64,000 nt of DNA from Theocolax elegans (GCA_026168455.1 CM047428.1:83222594-83286593); one strand, 5' to 3'. Shown: positions 14,781 to 24,054, numbered from the stretch's first letter. Numbers and translations: made by a program. Notes: a model not told the origin generated them from the letters alone.

Positions 14781-14825
14781 GCACAACGTTTCGTCTGCTA
14801 GGTTTGCAGACCTCTTCAGGTGCTG
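14781..14825 (-). ncRNA. Hammerhead-ribozyme-like core, left pLTR
   Basis: On the minus strand the left pLTR reads CTGAAGA, then an extra G, then a stem GTCTGC/GCAGAC closed by a 7-nt loop, then GAAACGTT. A GCAC before and GTGC after could form stem I. This is the arrangement of the minimal type I hammerheads described in Penelope-like elements (CUGANGA, stem II, GAAA). The unpaired G at the base of stem II and the very short stem III make activity uncertain. Confidence 0.5.
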
Positions 14826-14936
14826 ATTTTATTGGACAAAACTATAAATAATTATAACAAATTTTACAATACTATATAAAAATAATTGTGATTTACGTTA
14901 ATTAAAATATATGCAGTAACAAAAATATATTTTAAA

Positions 14937-15129
14937 TAACATATTTTAAATAACGTAAATCACAATTTTAACTGGGAAGATGCAAAAATAATAGATAAAG
15001 AATCTTGTTATAAAAAAAAGACTCATTTCGGAAATGTTACATATCAATCATCGTAATTCGACGATTAACCGAATAGAAGATACTCAACATTTAAACCGTC
15101 AATATAGAAATGTTATGAATATAGTTTAA
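14937..15129 (+). pseudogene. Fossil C-terminus of a Penelope GIY-YIG endonuclease
   Basis: Starting near 14965 the frame reads HNFNWEDAKIIDKESCYKK. After a one-base shift in an A-run it continues KKRLISEMLHINHRN and then DTQHLNRQY, ending in a stop near 15129. The order Trp-Glu/Asp-x-x-Lys-Ile, then Lys-Arg-Leu-Ile-Ser-Glu-Met-x-His-Ile, matches the end of the GIY-YIG nuclease of Penelope-like retroelements, which nicks target DNA for priming. Only this tail survives. The region also carries an inverted repeat of about 17 bp (near 14886-14903 and 14951-14970). Confidence 0.75.
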
Positions 15130-15341
15130 AGAGACTAATGTCCACAAACTATGACGTATAGTTTGTAAACACACCTACTTTGTTTTTGTATAAATACTCG
15201 TTGATTTCGTATGAAATGTTATTCGACGAAGCTCACTTGGGCTGTAACATTATATTCATTATTAAGGTAAAAATTTAATTTTTTAATTCACAAGTATTGA
15301 AAATTTGATATAAATATTTATAATTTTGTCCAATAAATTCA

Positions 15342-15382
15342 GCACCTGAAGAGGTCTGCTAGCAGACGAAACGTTGTGCACT
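15342..15382 (+). ncRNA. Hammerhead-ribozyme-like core, right pLTR
   Basis: CTGAAGA lies at 15347-15353. Stem II is GTCTGC at 15355-15360 and GCAGAC at 15363-15368 with almost no loop, and GAAA lies at 15369-15372. GCAC (15343-15346) and GTGC (15377-15380) can pair as stem I. It has the same unpaired G as the left copy but lacks most of the loop present there. It is in inverted orientation to the left copy. Confidence 0.5.
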
Positions 15383-15468
15383 TACATAAATAAATTAGAT
15401 TTATTTATTATTGACCCTCAACAATCGACTATTTACTAATTCAACAATGGAGGGTGAAAATTACAAAT

Positions 15469-15482
15469 CAATTCGAGAATGA
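15469..15482. repeat. Target-site duplication, right copy
   Basis: Identical to the 14-mer at 14706-14719; it marks the 3' boundary of the Penelope-like insertion. Confidence 0.9.
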
Positions 15483-16850
15483 TTTTTTTTCATGATTTCC
15501 AACATTTTGTACAAAAAACACGCCATTTTTTCAAAATTAATCAATTAGAAAGCCTATACATAGTTAAAACCGTTATTATAATTCTAGCTATTTTTCTATT
15601 GAATTTTGAAGCGATCAATTTTTTTAGATACAGCTTTCCAAAAGTGTATTAATAGTTTATTAAAAACGTCGTCTAGTTTTTTTTAGAAAAAAAACCGGTG
15701 TTTGCTATATTTTTCGACCTTTAGATTGGTTTACCTCCTTAAAAGAAGTTAAACGATTAGTGTCGGACACAATACATTCCAAGCCTACTGTAATTAGAGG
15801 AAACGAAAAAGATACACGGTACAATTACACAACGTAATTCACACGTAAATCTGACGAATAATGATAGTAAGTTTAGGGAGAGAAAAAGAAATAACGTTTT
15901 TCAGTGAAATAACGAGGAAAGATGAACGTGCTCGGGGGGTCGTAATACCAAACGAGCGCAAAGGGCACGAGGTTGAATTGTGCTGAGTAAAAGGATGGTC
16001 GGCCGAGAAGTCGTTTTTCGGAATAGATAACGTTCGTTATTCCCTGATACACACGTACACTTTAGGATACAAGTCAAGAGAACGAAATATGATGGACAGA
16101 ATTACTTTTTATCTTTTAATTCTTTAATTTAATATTAACTTTTTTCAAGCACATTGTACAGCTGACTCTTCAATAAGAACATAATTTGAGTAAATTTGTG
16201 TGTGATTTTTTTACTGTCCGCTCAACTCTAGGTAACGTTAAAGCAAAATGAAAAAATATATATACAATGTATTGTAGGACAACCCCTACTATTTTTAATA
16301 TGACTGTTATCGTGACGTGAAATCAAAATATATTAATCTGCGATTTTTGACAATGTCATGAATGTAAGAAAGTAAACTTTTGCTTCCTCATAGAGGAAGA
16401 TTTGTAATAGTAAAATTTTTCGACTGGCTAAAAACATGTTATAAATACGTTTTTTTTTAATATTTTATATTTTGGAAATTAATCAATCAAATGTGCTGAC
16501 AAAATTTATGATGATGGAATCTTCTAATGGTCATAAAAAAATTTCAAGTAATTATATCTACTAGATTTGTTTTAAACAATTAAAATGTGAAAAAAATTGG
16601 GGTTTTTATGTCGAACGGTTTGGGAAAGAAAGCATTCAATCCACTTGAAATTTTGGAAAAGAATAGTCTTTTTGATAGTTTTGATCCCTATTGTTTTTCA
16701 GCTCAAAATATTTATTATTACCCAAGTTAATAAGCATTATATACTTTTGTCAAAATGTTTGATTGGTCATATCTCTGAAAGTAATTGATCAAATATGCGG
16801 AATTAATCGTGGAAATAGAACATAATAAAAAAAATTAAATCATTTTTATC
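15483..16850. other. AT-rich non-coding DNA
   Basis: No recognisable gene, RNA or mobile element was seen. A 63-residue open frame at 16597-16788 is AT-driven and motif-free. Confidence 0.5.
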
Positions 16851-16851
16851 T

Positions 16852-16906
16852 TTAGATTCGAACCTCCGATCTTCTACTTAGAAGTCTCTTGCTCTACCAA
16901 CAGAGT
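16852..16906 (-). other. Degenerate tRNA-like sequence
   Basis: On the minus strand the sequence contains TTGGTAGAGCA, resembling a tRNA D-arm and A box. It is followed by an anticodon-arm-like stretch and GGTTCGAATCT, a B box/T-arm. No intact acceptor stem can be built, so this is a tRNA pseudogene or a tRNA-derived SINE head, not a working tRNA. A diverged copy lies about 110 bp away in the opposite orientation. Confidence 0.5.
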
Positions 16907-17014
16907 TATTTTTATTGTTTTTGTCATAATATTAAATTTTGATCAGAAAGTACAATTGAAACATCCTTCTAAGTTTATAACCTGAATATAACTTATTAAA
17001 TATAAACAGTAAAA

Positions 17015-17077
17015 TAGGTCAGTTGCAGGTAGAGCGAGAGACTCTGAAGTACAAGATCGGAGGTTCAAATCTCAGAA
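17015..17077 (+). other. Degenerate tRNA-like sequence, inverted partner
   Basis: On the plus strand, TAGGTCAGTTGCAGGTAGAGC resembles a D-arm, and GGAGGTTCAAATC resembles the T-arm. The spacing fits a tRNA, but the anticodon stem is mismatched and the 3' acceptor side is missing. It pairs as an inverted repeat with 16852-16906, with clear divergence between the two. Confidence 0.5.
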
Positions 17078-17099
17078 TAAAAAATTTTATTTTTCTTAT

Positions 17100-19980
17100 T
17101 TTTTTATAAATAAAATTTTAGCCTTTCATAAATACTATTTTTTAACTTATCTAAGAAATTATTTCAAGTTTATCTAAACTTTATACCTATATATACCTAT
17201 TTTTTAAGTAAGGCATAGTTTATAACCTATGCCAATTTTTATTTTTATTAATTTTGAAAAAAAAGTAATTTTATACATTTTGGGCAAGACGAGCCGGACA
17301 AAACGGTTACTAAATTTCAGTTTTATTCTTTTTAAAATCATTTACCACGACTTTTTCTCTATAAGTTAACATGTACACTCAAAATATAATATTTTTCATA
17401 GGTTTACATATAATTTAATATTAAATTTTCAAAATTTATAAAATAAAAATTGTTTGTTATTTGTTACTATTAATATTTTTTAAAATAATTTATTTGTTAA
17501 TTTATTTGTTTCTAATTAATATTTACAAATATAAATATAATCAAATTTGTCCTGAGGGTGTGAACATTAAAAATTAAAAGTTTTTTATTATATGTTTAAA
17601 ATATAATGTATCACTAGGCTTATACGTACTTTTTTGTTTAAGTATCTACTTATACGAAAAAAATTTATTGATTATATATTTTATTTTTTCGTTTTTTCTT
17701 AAGGTTTTCAATTTACCCGGCGTTCCCCTACTATGCATTCGTATATTTCAAATTGGTAAAGTTTTCTATTACTTCAGAAATATTCAGAAATACAGACACG
17801 CCTTCCAGCTTGAAGTAATGTGAAAAACAGTTCCGGGCTGGGTAGGTGAAAGCGTTGAGTTTGGAGTTTTAGCCGGTAAAAATCCGGCACTGGCGATGAG
17901 TGCGGACCCTCGTCGTCGTCTTATGTAAGATTTCTCCAGTTTCCCACGGAACAAAAAATAATAATAATAACAATAATAACATAATTAACTATTGTATAGT
18001 ACAGAGTTTAATAATAATAATAAGATAAAATTATGCGAATCATCAGAAATATATCTGTGAACTATGTCGTTCACACAGGAGTTGTGTAAATTTAAATACA
18101 TATTTGAATTAGACGAGTGCGGTGTTCAGACTGCGGTAGAATAAAATAATCTCCCGACTTCGCGGAGATTCAGAAAATCCCAAATACAAATGACGCTACT
18201 TGGACTGCCTTGATACTAAAAGTTAAAATCTTCTCTCGTCGAATACCAAAAATAAAAGTCTCAAATTTGATCCGAAGTTTGGCAGAAGTAAGAAATAATA
18301 AACGAAACAATTAAAAACAGGATAATCCTCCGAAAAAAAACCATAAGATAGCTAAACTTATTTCGAATAATCGATCGTAAAAACCAGGGGAACAGACGTA
18401 TACTAATGTCACGTACATTCTAGGAGGGGAAAGAGAAGACATCGGAGACAAAAATGAAGATGTAACGTAGGTATTTTTTCTCTACGCGACTCCCTTGGCA
18501 TTAGGTTTTACCGAGAGTGGTATATAGGCTGTCGCACCCTAAGGCCAACGAGAAAATTAAAATGCTCGTCTAGATGTATGTACGCGCACACATTGGTTTT
18601 TATAAAGGAGAATGGATTACAGCCTTGTGACGCTGGTGTCGACGGATTCACGCGCATCGTTGAAAAATGGAATTCGCGATAAGCGTCTTCTCTCGATTAA
18701 TTAAAACGTGAAAAGACGAGGTCGCGATTCACAAGTTTATGGGAATACGTTTGTTCACGTCAACCCTACGAGAGAGAGGAACACTTGATTGATTTAAGTT
18801 TACCTGTCGTTGTGTACTCCATTACTCAAAGGAGTTGTACCGTATCGATTAAATTAAAATACCTAACAAAAACATAAACTTACGATTCGATAGTCTCGAT
18901 TATTTAATTAATTAATCGCATTTGTACACAATTCGTATCTCTTTTAAAACATATGTTAATGGTGATTGTATTAATATCAAATAAACAATAATAATTATAG
19001 TGAGAAACTCCTTATAAAGAAAGTGTATACTTTGAATTTCCAATTATAATCGTTATCCGCAATAAATAGTAGGAACGAATGATTTAAAAAAAAATAACTA
19101 ATTACAGTCTAAAGCTTTTAATAAAAACCAAATGCTTGTTTATGATAGTAATAATTTTATTTCTGCTAAAATATCAGGTATCGTTATTTTTCAATATTGG
19201 CCATGGAAAATTAAACAAAGGGTAATACAATTCAAATGTAGGTCACTCTTATTAATAAAAAAACTGTCCAATTTCACTTTTTTGCATTTACGTGAATTTT
19301 GAAATATTTTAAAACTTTCAAATTAATTGAAGTGATCGTAACGTGCAGATCGAATATAATAATATAAACATATTTACATTGCGTCTTTTATCGGTAATTC
19401 GAATGTAGTCAACATCTTACGTAATTTCCAGTTTATGTAATAAAATAATAAAAAATCATAAGCCGCACGATCTTATCAACGCAAAGTTACACAAAATTAC
19501 GTCAGAATAATAATTAGCGATTTGTTGTTATTCTTATTTATCGGAAAGCAAGTGCACTGTAGATATTTAACCAGGAATATCATTGACTATGATTAAACTA
19601 TAATCCGATTAATCGTCGAAAACATCTGGCAAATTCGATTTTCGAGAGGATTGGACCCACACTGGTTAATTTTATGATCGTCCGATCAAATTAACGGAAG
19701 AGTTACGATAATAAAACACTAGAGATTCGAAAAGAGAATAATGAACCTTATCGTGGCTAAAGAGAACGTGCGTCGAGGCCCAAGCAGTAGAAACAAACAT
19801 CGAGATAAATCGACAAAGGCAAAGGCGTTTTACTACTGGCATAGATAAACACTAGTTAGAAATTCGATGATTCGTAAAGCTAAACGTGGAATGAGGCTTT
19901 TGAAGTCCACATGTTCGTTTAATGATTTTTAAATAATGCGATAAAACTTCTCTTTTTGGTGGGGTTGGAGTTTTGGTGAT
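17100..19980. other. AT-rich non-coding DNA upstream of the secreted-protein gene
   Basis: Nothing coding is recognisable. The 17.1-17.8 kb part is extremely AT-rich. A short G+C-richer patch at about 17800-17945 has no open frame of interest. Small AAT-type runs occur at 17955-18025. Confidence 0.5.
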
Positions 19981-19991
19981 TTAATTTCTAG

Positions 19992-19999
19992 TATATAAA
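19992..19999 (+). promoter_or_regulatory. TATA box of the secreted-protein gene
   Basis: TATATAAA lies about 30 bp upstream of the likely transcription start (about 20022-20030). A short exon then ends at a consensus splice donor, and the intron leads to a coding exon. The spacing is that of a canonical insect core promoter. Confidence 0.7.
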
Positions 20000-20024
20000 G
20001 GTGGAACCGGTTACTTTTGTTTTA

Positions 20025-20060
20025 GGCTTTTCCGAACGTTTCCTAAAGACGTGGCAGAAG
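20025..20060 (+). other. 5' non-coding exon 1 of the secreted-protein gene
   Basis: The short leader ends in GCAGAAG followed by GTAAGT at 20061, a near-perfect donor. It has no ATG. The matching acceptor is TTTTCTAG at 20637-20644, giving an intron of 584 bp (20061-20644). The start coordinate is estimated from the TATA box. Confidence 0.6.
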
Positions 20061-20663
20061 GTAAGTTTAAAAAATACTCTGCAATATTATTAAAGATGCT
20101 TTCTAGCAAAAATCAAATTTCATTTAATATAAACAAATTTAAATAGAATAGATGGAAAATGGGCAAAAAATTAATTTTTTTGGCTTTCCATTCCTATTTA
20201 TTAGAGTAAAATCCACATTTTGTCATGTTGTGAGTTAATTGCCAACGTGTAAACGTAGATTAAGTTGGAATTAATTACGATCTATAAAAATTCTATTGAA
20301 AATAGTTTAGGTAAAAAATAGATAAAATCAAGTATATCTTCGTTAATCTTGCAAATGCGAAATAAATTAGTTGTACGTGAAGAGAAGACTACAAAAATTC
20401 AACGAACCTTTAAGAGTTTTTTAACTTGCGGAAAACTAAAAACATTATATGAATGTTTTGAGATTGTGGTCAATCCATTAAATATTAAGAAAATGTGCCA
20501 AAATACAATTGAAATTTATTATAAAATTAACATTTCTACCAGTGATTTAGTTAATGTGTTACGCCAACATTATGATAACTGCTAATTCCTCCTATTACTT
20601 ATATGTATTACTAATATGTTTTCAAAATATTCAATATTTTCTAGATCGATCCAATAAATCAAA

Positions 20664-21485
20664 ATGAAGTGGATTCTTTTTGGATTGGCAGCTTTTGCAT
20701 TTGCCTCATCAACAACTAACGCTCTTCCTCTTAGTCCTATTGGTGCTGATCTTGTTGGTAGAACTGGTGCTGCTCTTAGTACTATTGCTGGTGCTACTAT
20801 TGGTGCTCGTGCTGGTGTTGGTGCTTGTGGTGGTGTTAGTGCTGATGCTGGTGTTGCTGCTAGTGGTAGTGCTGGTGCAGCAATTGATGCTAATGCTGAT
20901 GTCCGTGCAGCAGTTGGTGCTGATGCTGATGTCCGTGCAGCAGTTGGTGCTGATGCTGATGTCATTGCAGCAGTTGGTGCTAAGACTGATGTTGATGCAG
21001 CAGTTGGTAGTGCAACCTGCGCTGACCAAAACATCCACATTGATGCTAGAAACAACTACGGCAATAACGTAGGTGCCACTGATGTTAGTAACATAGGCCT
21101 CAATCAGGGTTGTGGTTGTGATGGTAATAAAAGAGTAAACTTGAATGGTGGAAGCCAGGTCAATAATAACGTCATTCTGGATAGTGGTTATGATGGTGAT
21201 AATAGAGTAAACTTGAATGGTGGAAGCCAGGTCAATAATAACGTCATTCTGGATAGTGGTTATGATGGTGATAATAGAGTAAACTTGAATGGTGGAAGCC
21301 AGGTCAATAATGGCGTCAATATGGGTAGTGGTCCTGGTGTTTATGATGGTTATCGTGATTATTATGGTTGTAATGATGGTACCCAAAGTGCCGTAGTTGG
21401 GGGTGATAGCTATGTCAATAACAACGTCAAACTGGGTAGTGGTCCTCGCAGTTTCAATGCTAATGGTGCAAGCAATCTCAGATAG
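20664..21485 (+). CDS. Secreted low-complexity repeat protein, unrecognised family
   Basis: The 273-residue frame begins 19 bp after a splice acceptor at 20644. It starts with a clear signal peptide (MKWILFGLAAFAFASSTTNA, likely cleaved near residue 20), so the product enters the secretory pathway. The mature part has an Ala/Gly/Val-rich domain (about 25-118) with 10-residue ADVRAAVGAD-type repeats at 78-115. A Gly/Asn-rich domain follows (about 130-273) with two near-identical 24-residue repeats starting at residue 157 and a diverged third, each containing GGSQVNNNV. There are five cysteines (54, 119, 150, 152, 236), no membrane segment after the signal and no catalytic motif. It could be a cuticle, silk-like, gland or venom-associated structural protein, but the sequence does not decide this. 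The stop at 21483 is probably premature: an in-family tail continues in another frame to 21567. Confidence 0.85.
   Translation: MKWILFGLAAFAFASSTTNALPLSPIGADLVGRTGAALSTIAGATIGARAGVGACGGVSADAGVAASGSAGAAIDANADVRAAVGADADVRAAVGADADVIAAVGAKTDVDAAVGSATCADQNIHIDARNNYGNNVGATDVSNIGLNQGCGCDGNKRVNLNGGSQVNNNVILDSGYDGDNRVNLNGGSQVNNNVILDSGYDGDNRVNLNGGSQVNNGVNMGSGPGVYDGYRDYYGCNDGTQSAVVGGDSYVNNNVKLGSGPRSFNANGASNLR
20895..21008 (+). repeat. 30-bp in-frame tandem repeats in the secreted protein
   Basis: About four units of a GCTGATGTCCGTGCAGCAG-type 30-mer encode the 10-residue ADVRAAVGAD repeat. Units differ by a few bases, and the later ones are more diverged. Confidence 0.9.
21132..21322 (+). repeat. 72-bp in-frame tandem repeats in the secreted protein
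   Basis: Two 72-bp units (21132-21203 and 21204-21275) are almost identical, and a partial third follows. They encode the 24-residue RVNLNGGSQVNNNVILDSGY-type repeat. The near identity indicates recent expansion or homogenisation, so copy number is likely to vary between individuals. Confidence 0.9.
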
Positions 21486-21567
21486 ACAGAATATCGCCAC
21501 TGGTTACAGAAGAGGTGCCAACCAATACGATGTAACAAGTAGAAGCAACGTCAAAATCCATAAATAA
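21486..21567 (+). pseudogene. Out-of-frame C-terminal tail of the secreted protein
   Basis: Right after the annotated stop, the frame shifted by one base reads NIATGYRRGANQYDVTSRS followed by NVKIHK, with its stop at 21565-21567. Its Asn/Gly/Ser composition and its NVKI end resemble the NNNVKL motif upstream, so it looks like the original C-terminus. A one-base insertion or two-base deletion somewhere in about 21440-21490 would explain it. Whether this is a real allele or a sequencing error cannot be told here. Confidence 0.6.
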
Positions 21568-21568
21568 A
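21563..21568 (+). terminator. Polyadenylation signal AATAAA
   Basis: A canonical AATAAA overlaps the putative original stop codon at 21565-21567. It lies about 80 bp after the stop of the open frame, which is reasonable for a compact insect gene. Confidence 0.7.
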
Positions 21569-21732
21569 GATGTATTTATTTAAAAAGATGTTAAACCTAA
21601 CTGTTAGGGTTACGTAGTAAATTATATAACTAATAAAATAATTACACATTTGAATAATACTTGTTGTTTGTTATAAGACATTATTTTAGTTAGCCTTAAT
21701 TATAAAGACGTCCTTCAACAGCGTGTTCTACA

Positions 21733-21864
21733 GGGGCCTTATTCAGTAATTTTATCGCTAAGTACGATTTAACGCCAAAATTTGTTCGTTAAGTGACTTT
21801 TATCGACAAATTTTGGCATTAATTCATTGTTAACGATTGCGTTAAAATTACTGAATAAAGCCCC
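21733..21864. mobile_element. 132-bp foldback MITE
   Basis: The ends are inverted copies of GGGGCYTTATTCAGTAATTT (about 22 bp, one mismatch). Internally, CCAAAATTTGT near 21773 pairs with ACAAATTTTGG near 21809, so nearly the whole element folds on itself. No protein is encoded. No clear target-site duplication was seen, so the superfamily is left open; the GGGG ends resemble PIF/Harbinger-type MITEs only loosely. Confidence 0.8.
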
Positions 21865-22217
21865 AGTGATCTGCGAAATTAAACAAAGACTTGATTTATT
21901 CATTAAATACACAGATACGTCAAACAATCTATGTAGATGTCGAGTAGTTGAAAAGTCAACTATCGAATTAGATTTAGTTGTATTTGAACTAAATATTTCG
22001 GAAGAACCGTACTTCCAATATTCTCAGATTTGGTAATGTTATTTACTTTTTTAATAATATAGCGACCTTAAGATTTAAGCTTAATATCAAAATCGATGCC
22101 AAGTCCTGTTACTTTTGGGCAACAATCATCTTCAAACCAAATTATAATTTATTTCTTAATATATAGTGATGATCGATAATTATTCAAAAAATTGGTCAAA
22201 ACGATATTAAGGCATCA
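21865..22217. other. AT-rich spacer
   Basis: Between the MITE and the LINE fragments I see no gene. A 69-residue frame at 21827-22036 starts inside the MITE and is not credible. Confidence 0.5.
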
Positions 22218-22521
22218 TCAAAGTTTAACGGCATATAAGAACAAAGCTAAGCTCGGATAACTTGCAAAGAGGAAGATTACAAATTGTTTATTCAAGCGCT
22301 CGACTGTCAAATTTTCAACTTGGCGGAAGCGTTCAATGAGATATGAGGGATTTTCGTGACTAATACGCGAGAAAGTCGGTGTTCCGATAAAGTACTCTCG
22401 CCTCATACGAGCCGACAACCAGCCTAATTGAAGACAATGAGGAGTAACATGTCCACGTCCAGGTATATTGCCATGGACAAACCTCATACAAGCGTTTAAT
22501 AATCTCTGAATTTTTAATAAG
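22218..22521 (-). pseudogene. C-terminal fragment of a second LINE reverse transcriptase
   Basis: On the minus strand the frame contains KIQRLLNACMRFVHGN, then LGWLSARMRREYFIG and SHENPSYLIERF. These correspond to the region after the RT fingers and thumb in CR1/L2/Daphne-like LINE proteins (compare NTCVRYIF and LNWLSVHSRRQYFLGT in the plus-strand LINE at 28.9 kb). The copy is clearly more diverged from the neighbouring minus-strand LINE and belongs to another family. It is truncated at its upstream end where the (TTGA)n tail of the neighbouring LINE begins. Confidence 0.75.
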
Positions 22522-22529
22522 AGCGAGAG

Positions 22530-23505
22530 AGAGATTGATTGATTGATAACATAATTTATTCTTGCCAAGGTTAAATAAACCGAATGGCACTCGATAAATA
22601 TATATAAAAGATAAAATACAAAAGGTAATAACATGATAAAAGCAAAATACTGTGTATAAATTAAAAGTTAAAAAATTAACGCATAAATTACGGTTTAGCA
22701 TAAATTAAAATATACGCAAAAAAAAAACAACTCTGAACAAATTTTAACACTACAATGATAAGAAATATAAAAGATAAAAACTATGATAAGCAAGGACACG
22801 TCTGATATTGCCACAAAAATAAACAAATAACTCAGCTATTTTCTTGTAAAAATTTTAAATATTTGGACTTAAAGCATTCGATACTAGAACAATCTCTAAT
22901 CTGGGGGGGGGGGTTACTTCCCAATTCTGCATTGCCAGAATAGAGAAGGAAAACTTATATGCTTCCCTTCTAGCCACTGGAATGTTAAAAACCGAATTTA
23001 CCCTTTTCGATTTCCGTACATCTTCATCAATTAGTTTTAGTGCACGAAACAGATAGTAGGGATTTGGGAATTAATCAGTTTAAACGTGATGGTGCCAAGA
23101 AAATAGCGACGACGATTATGAAGAGATAGCCAACCCAGACGATGGTAGAATGGCTGAAGGCACACATCACGCTTCTAGTGAAAAATAAATCGAACTACCG
23201 TATTGCATAAGCGTTGAAGTTTGATATCTAGATATGACGGAAGACTATTTAGTACTAGACAAGCATAATCAAAATGTGGTAAAATCAAAGCATTGGCCAA
23301 GAGAATTTTTGCCTCTACAGGTAAGCAGTGACCTTTATATCGTAAACAATATAAGGTTCCATGGACGGTCGATGATATGCGTGCTATCTGCGCATTCCAT
23401 GATAAGTCGTTGGTTAAAACCTCCCCCAAACTTTTGACTTGCTTAGATAAAGGTATTGAGATATCCTGAACAATAATAGGAGAGAGTACAATATTTTTTA
23501 CCACA
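22530..23505 (-). pseudogene. Minus-strand LINE, C-terminus of ORF2 and 3' UTR
   Basis: From high to low coordinates the frame contains SPIIVQDISIPLSKQVKSLG (RT motif E region), LILPHFDYACLVLNSLP and LCNTVVRFIFH. After an in-frame stop it continues RLGWLSLHNRRRYFLGTITF, and after a frame change FNIPVARREAYKFSFSILAM. The coding end is near 22830, followed by an AT-rich 3' UTR and a (TTGA)n-type microsatellite tail at about 22533-22548. Several stops and frameshifts make it a fossil. A G11 run at 22903-22913 interrupts the frame. Confidence 0.8.
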
Positions 23506-23693
23506 CCACGCGTAAAGTGCGTACTGTGCTCCCTCATTTCGAGGAGTAAAGTGACTCGAGTACGCCCTGCAAACTATCTTCGTGTTTGATAAGAGAAACT
23601 AAAGCAAATCGGAAATAAGGTTAGACCCAATCGTATTATCGATGTCACTTTACTTCTCAAAATAACGGAGTACAGCACGCAATGTACGCGAGG
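23506..23693. mobile_element. 188-bp foldback MITE-like element inside the LINE
   Basis: Arms at about 23506-23564 and 23632-23693 are imperfect inverted copies of each other. They share CGCGTA...GTACTG(T)GCTCC and GAGAAGTAAAGTGACATCG-like blocks at roughly 75-80% identity. It sits exactly where the LINE coding similarity stops and adds an unrelated N-terminus to the LINE frame. No protein is encoded and no clear target-site duplication was seen. Confidence 0.6.
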
Positions 23694-23773
23694 CAAACAG
23701 TACAGTAAGCAAACCGCCACTGCAGAAATGCTGCCCTTTACTTTACTCCCTAGATGCATCATTTACTATTTAA

Positions 23774-23792
23774 GGGGTCAAGCCTGGGTTAA
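23774..23792 (+). repeat. Left terminal inverted repeat of the Kolobok-type element
   Basis: GGGGTCAAGCCTGGGTTAA follows the TTAA target copy. Its exact reverse complement is at 26569-26587. Confidence 0.95.
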
Positions 23793-24054
23793 CTGCTCAA
23801 AAAATCGATTTTTTTTTTATTAACTTTTTTTAAAGTATTTCTTACATAAAACATTATCCCAAAATTTGAAAAAAAACAAAAAATTTTTTCGCAAGTTATA
23901 ATTGAAATAAAGTAAGCATCAATAGACATTATTTCTCTAAAATTATTTTTGCAAAAAAAGACATTTTATTTTAATTTAACTAAAATAATAATTGCGAGGT
24001 TTTCGACGTTTACATACAAGTATATTAAACGAAGCAACTATCAAGCGTAGAGTT

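Larger units (their letters stand above)
14720..15468 (+). mobile_element. 5'-truncated Penelope-like retroelement with inverted pLTRs
   Basis: The 749-bp insertion is flanked by a perfect 14-bp direct repeat. Its ends are about 137-bp inverted repeats (roughly 14718-14856 and 15307-15442). They share the long block with the CGTTTCG and GACCTCTTCAGGTGC strings typical of Penelope pLTRs. Between them, on the plus strand, is the C-terminal end of a GIY-YIG endonuclease broken by a frameshift. The right pLTR is followed by a ~27-bp tail (15442-15468) before the duplication, as known for Penelope elements with inverted pLTRs. The element is dead: most of the coding region, including all of the reverse transcriptase, is missing. 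Family assignment rests on motif recognition, not on a search. Confidence 0.85.

Noticed and set aside
16852..17077. Functional tRNA genes
   Set aside because: A and B box-like sequences are present, but no acceptor stem or sound anticodon stem can be formed.
20349..20585. 78-residue frame upstream of the secreted gene
   Set aside because: It lies within the intron between the leader exon donor (20061) and the acceptor (20644) and has no recognisable domain.
20680..21500. Leu/Val-rich plus frame and Thr/Ile-rich minus frames across the secreted gene
   Set aside because: They are shadows of the GCT/GGT/GAT codon repeats. The signal peptide, splice acceptor and repeat periodicity support only the frame beginning at 20664.
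23574..23762. 62-residue minus frame between the Kolobok element and the LINE remnant
   Set aside because: It spans the foldback element and shows no similarity to LINE proteins.
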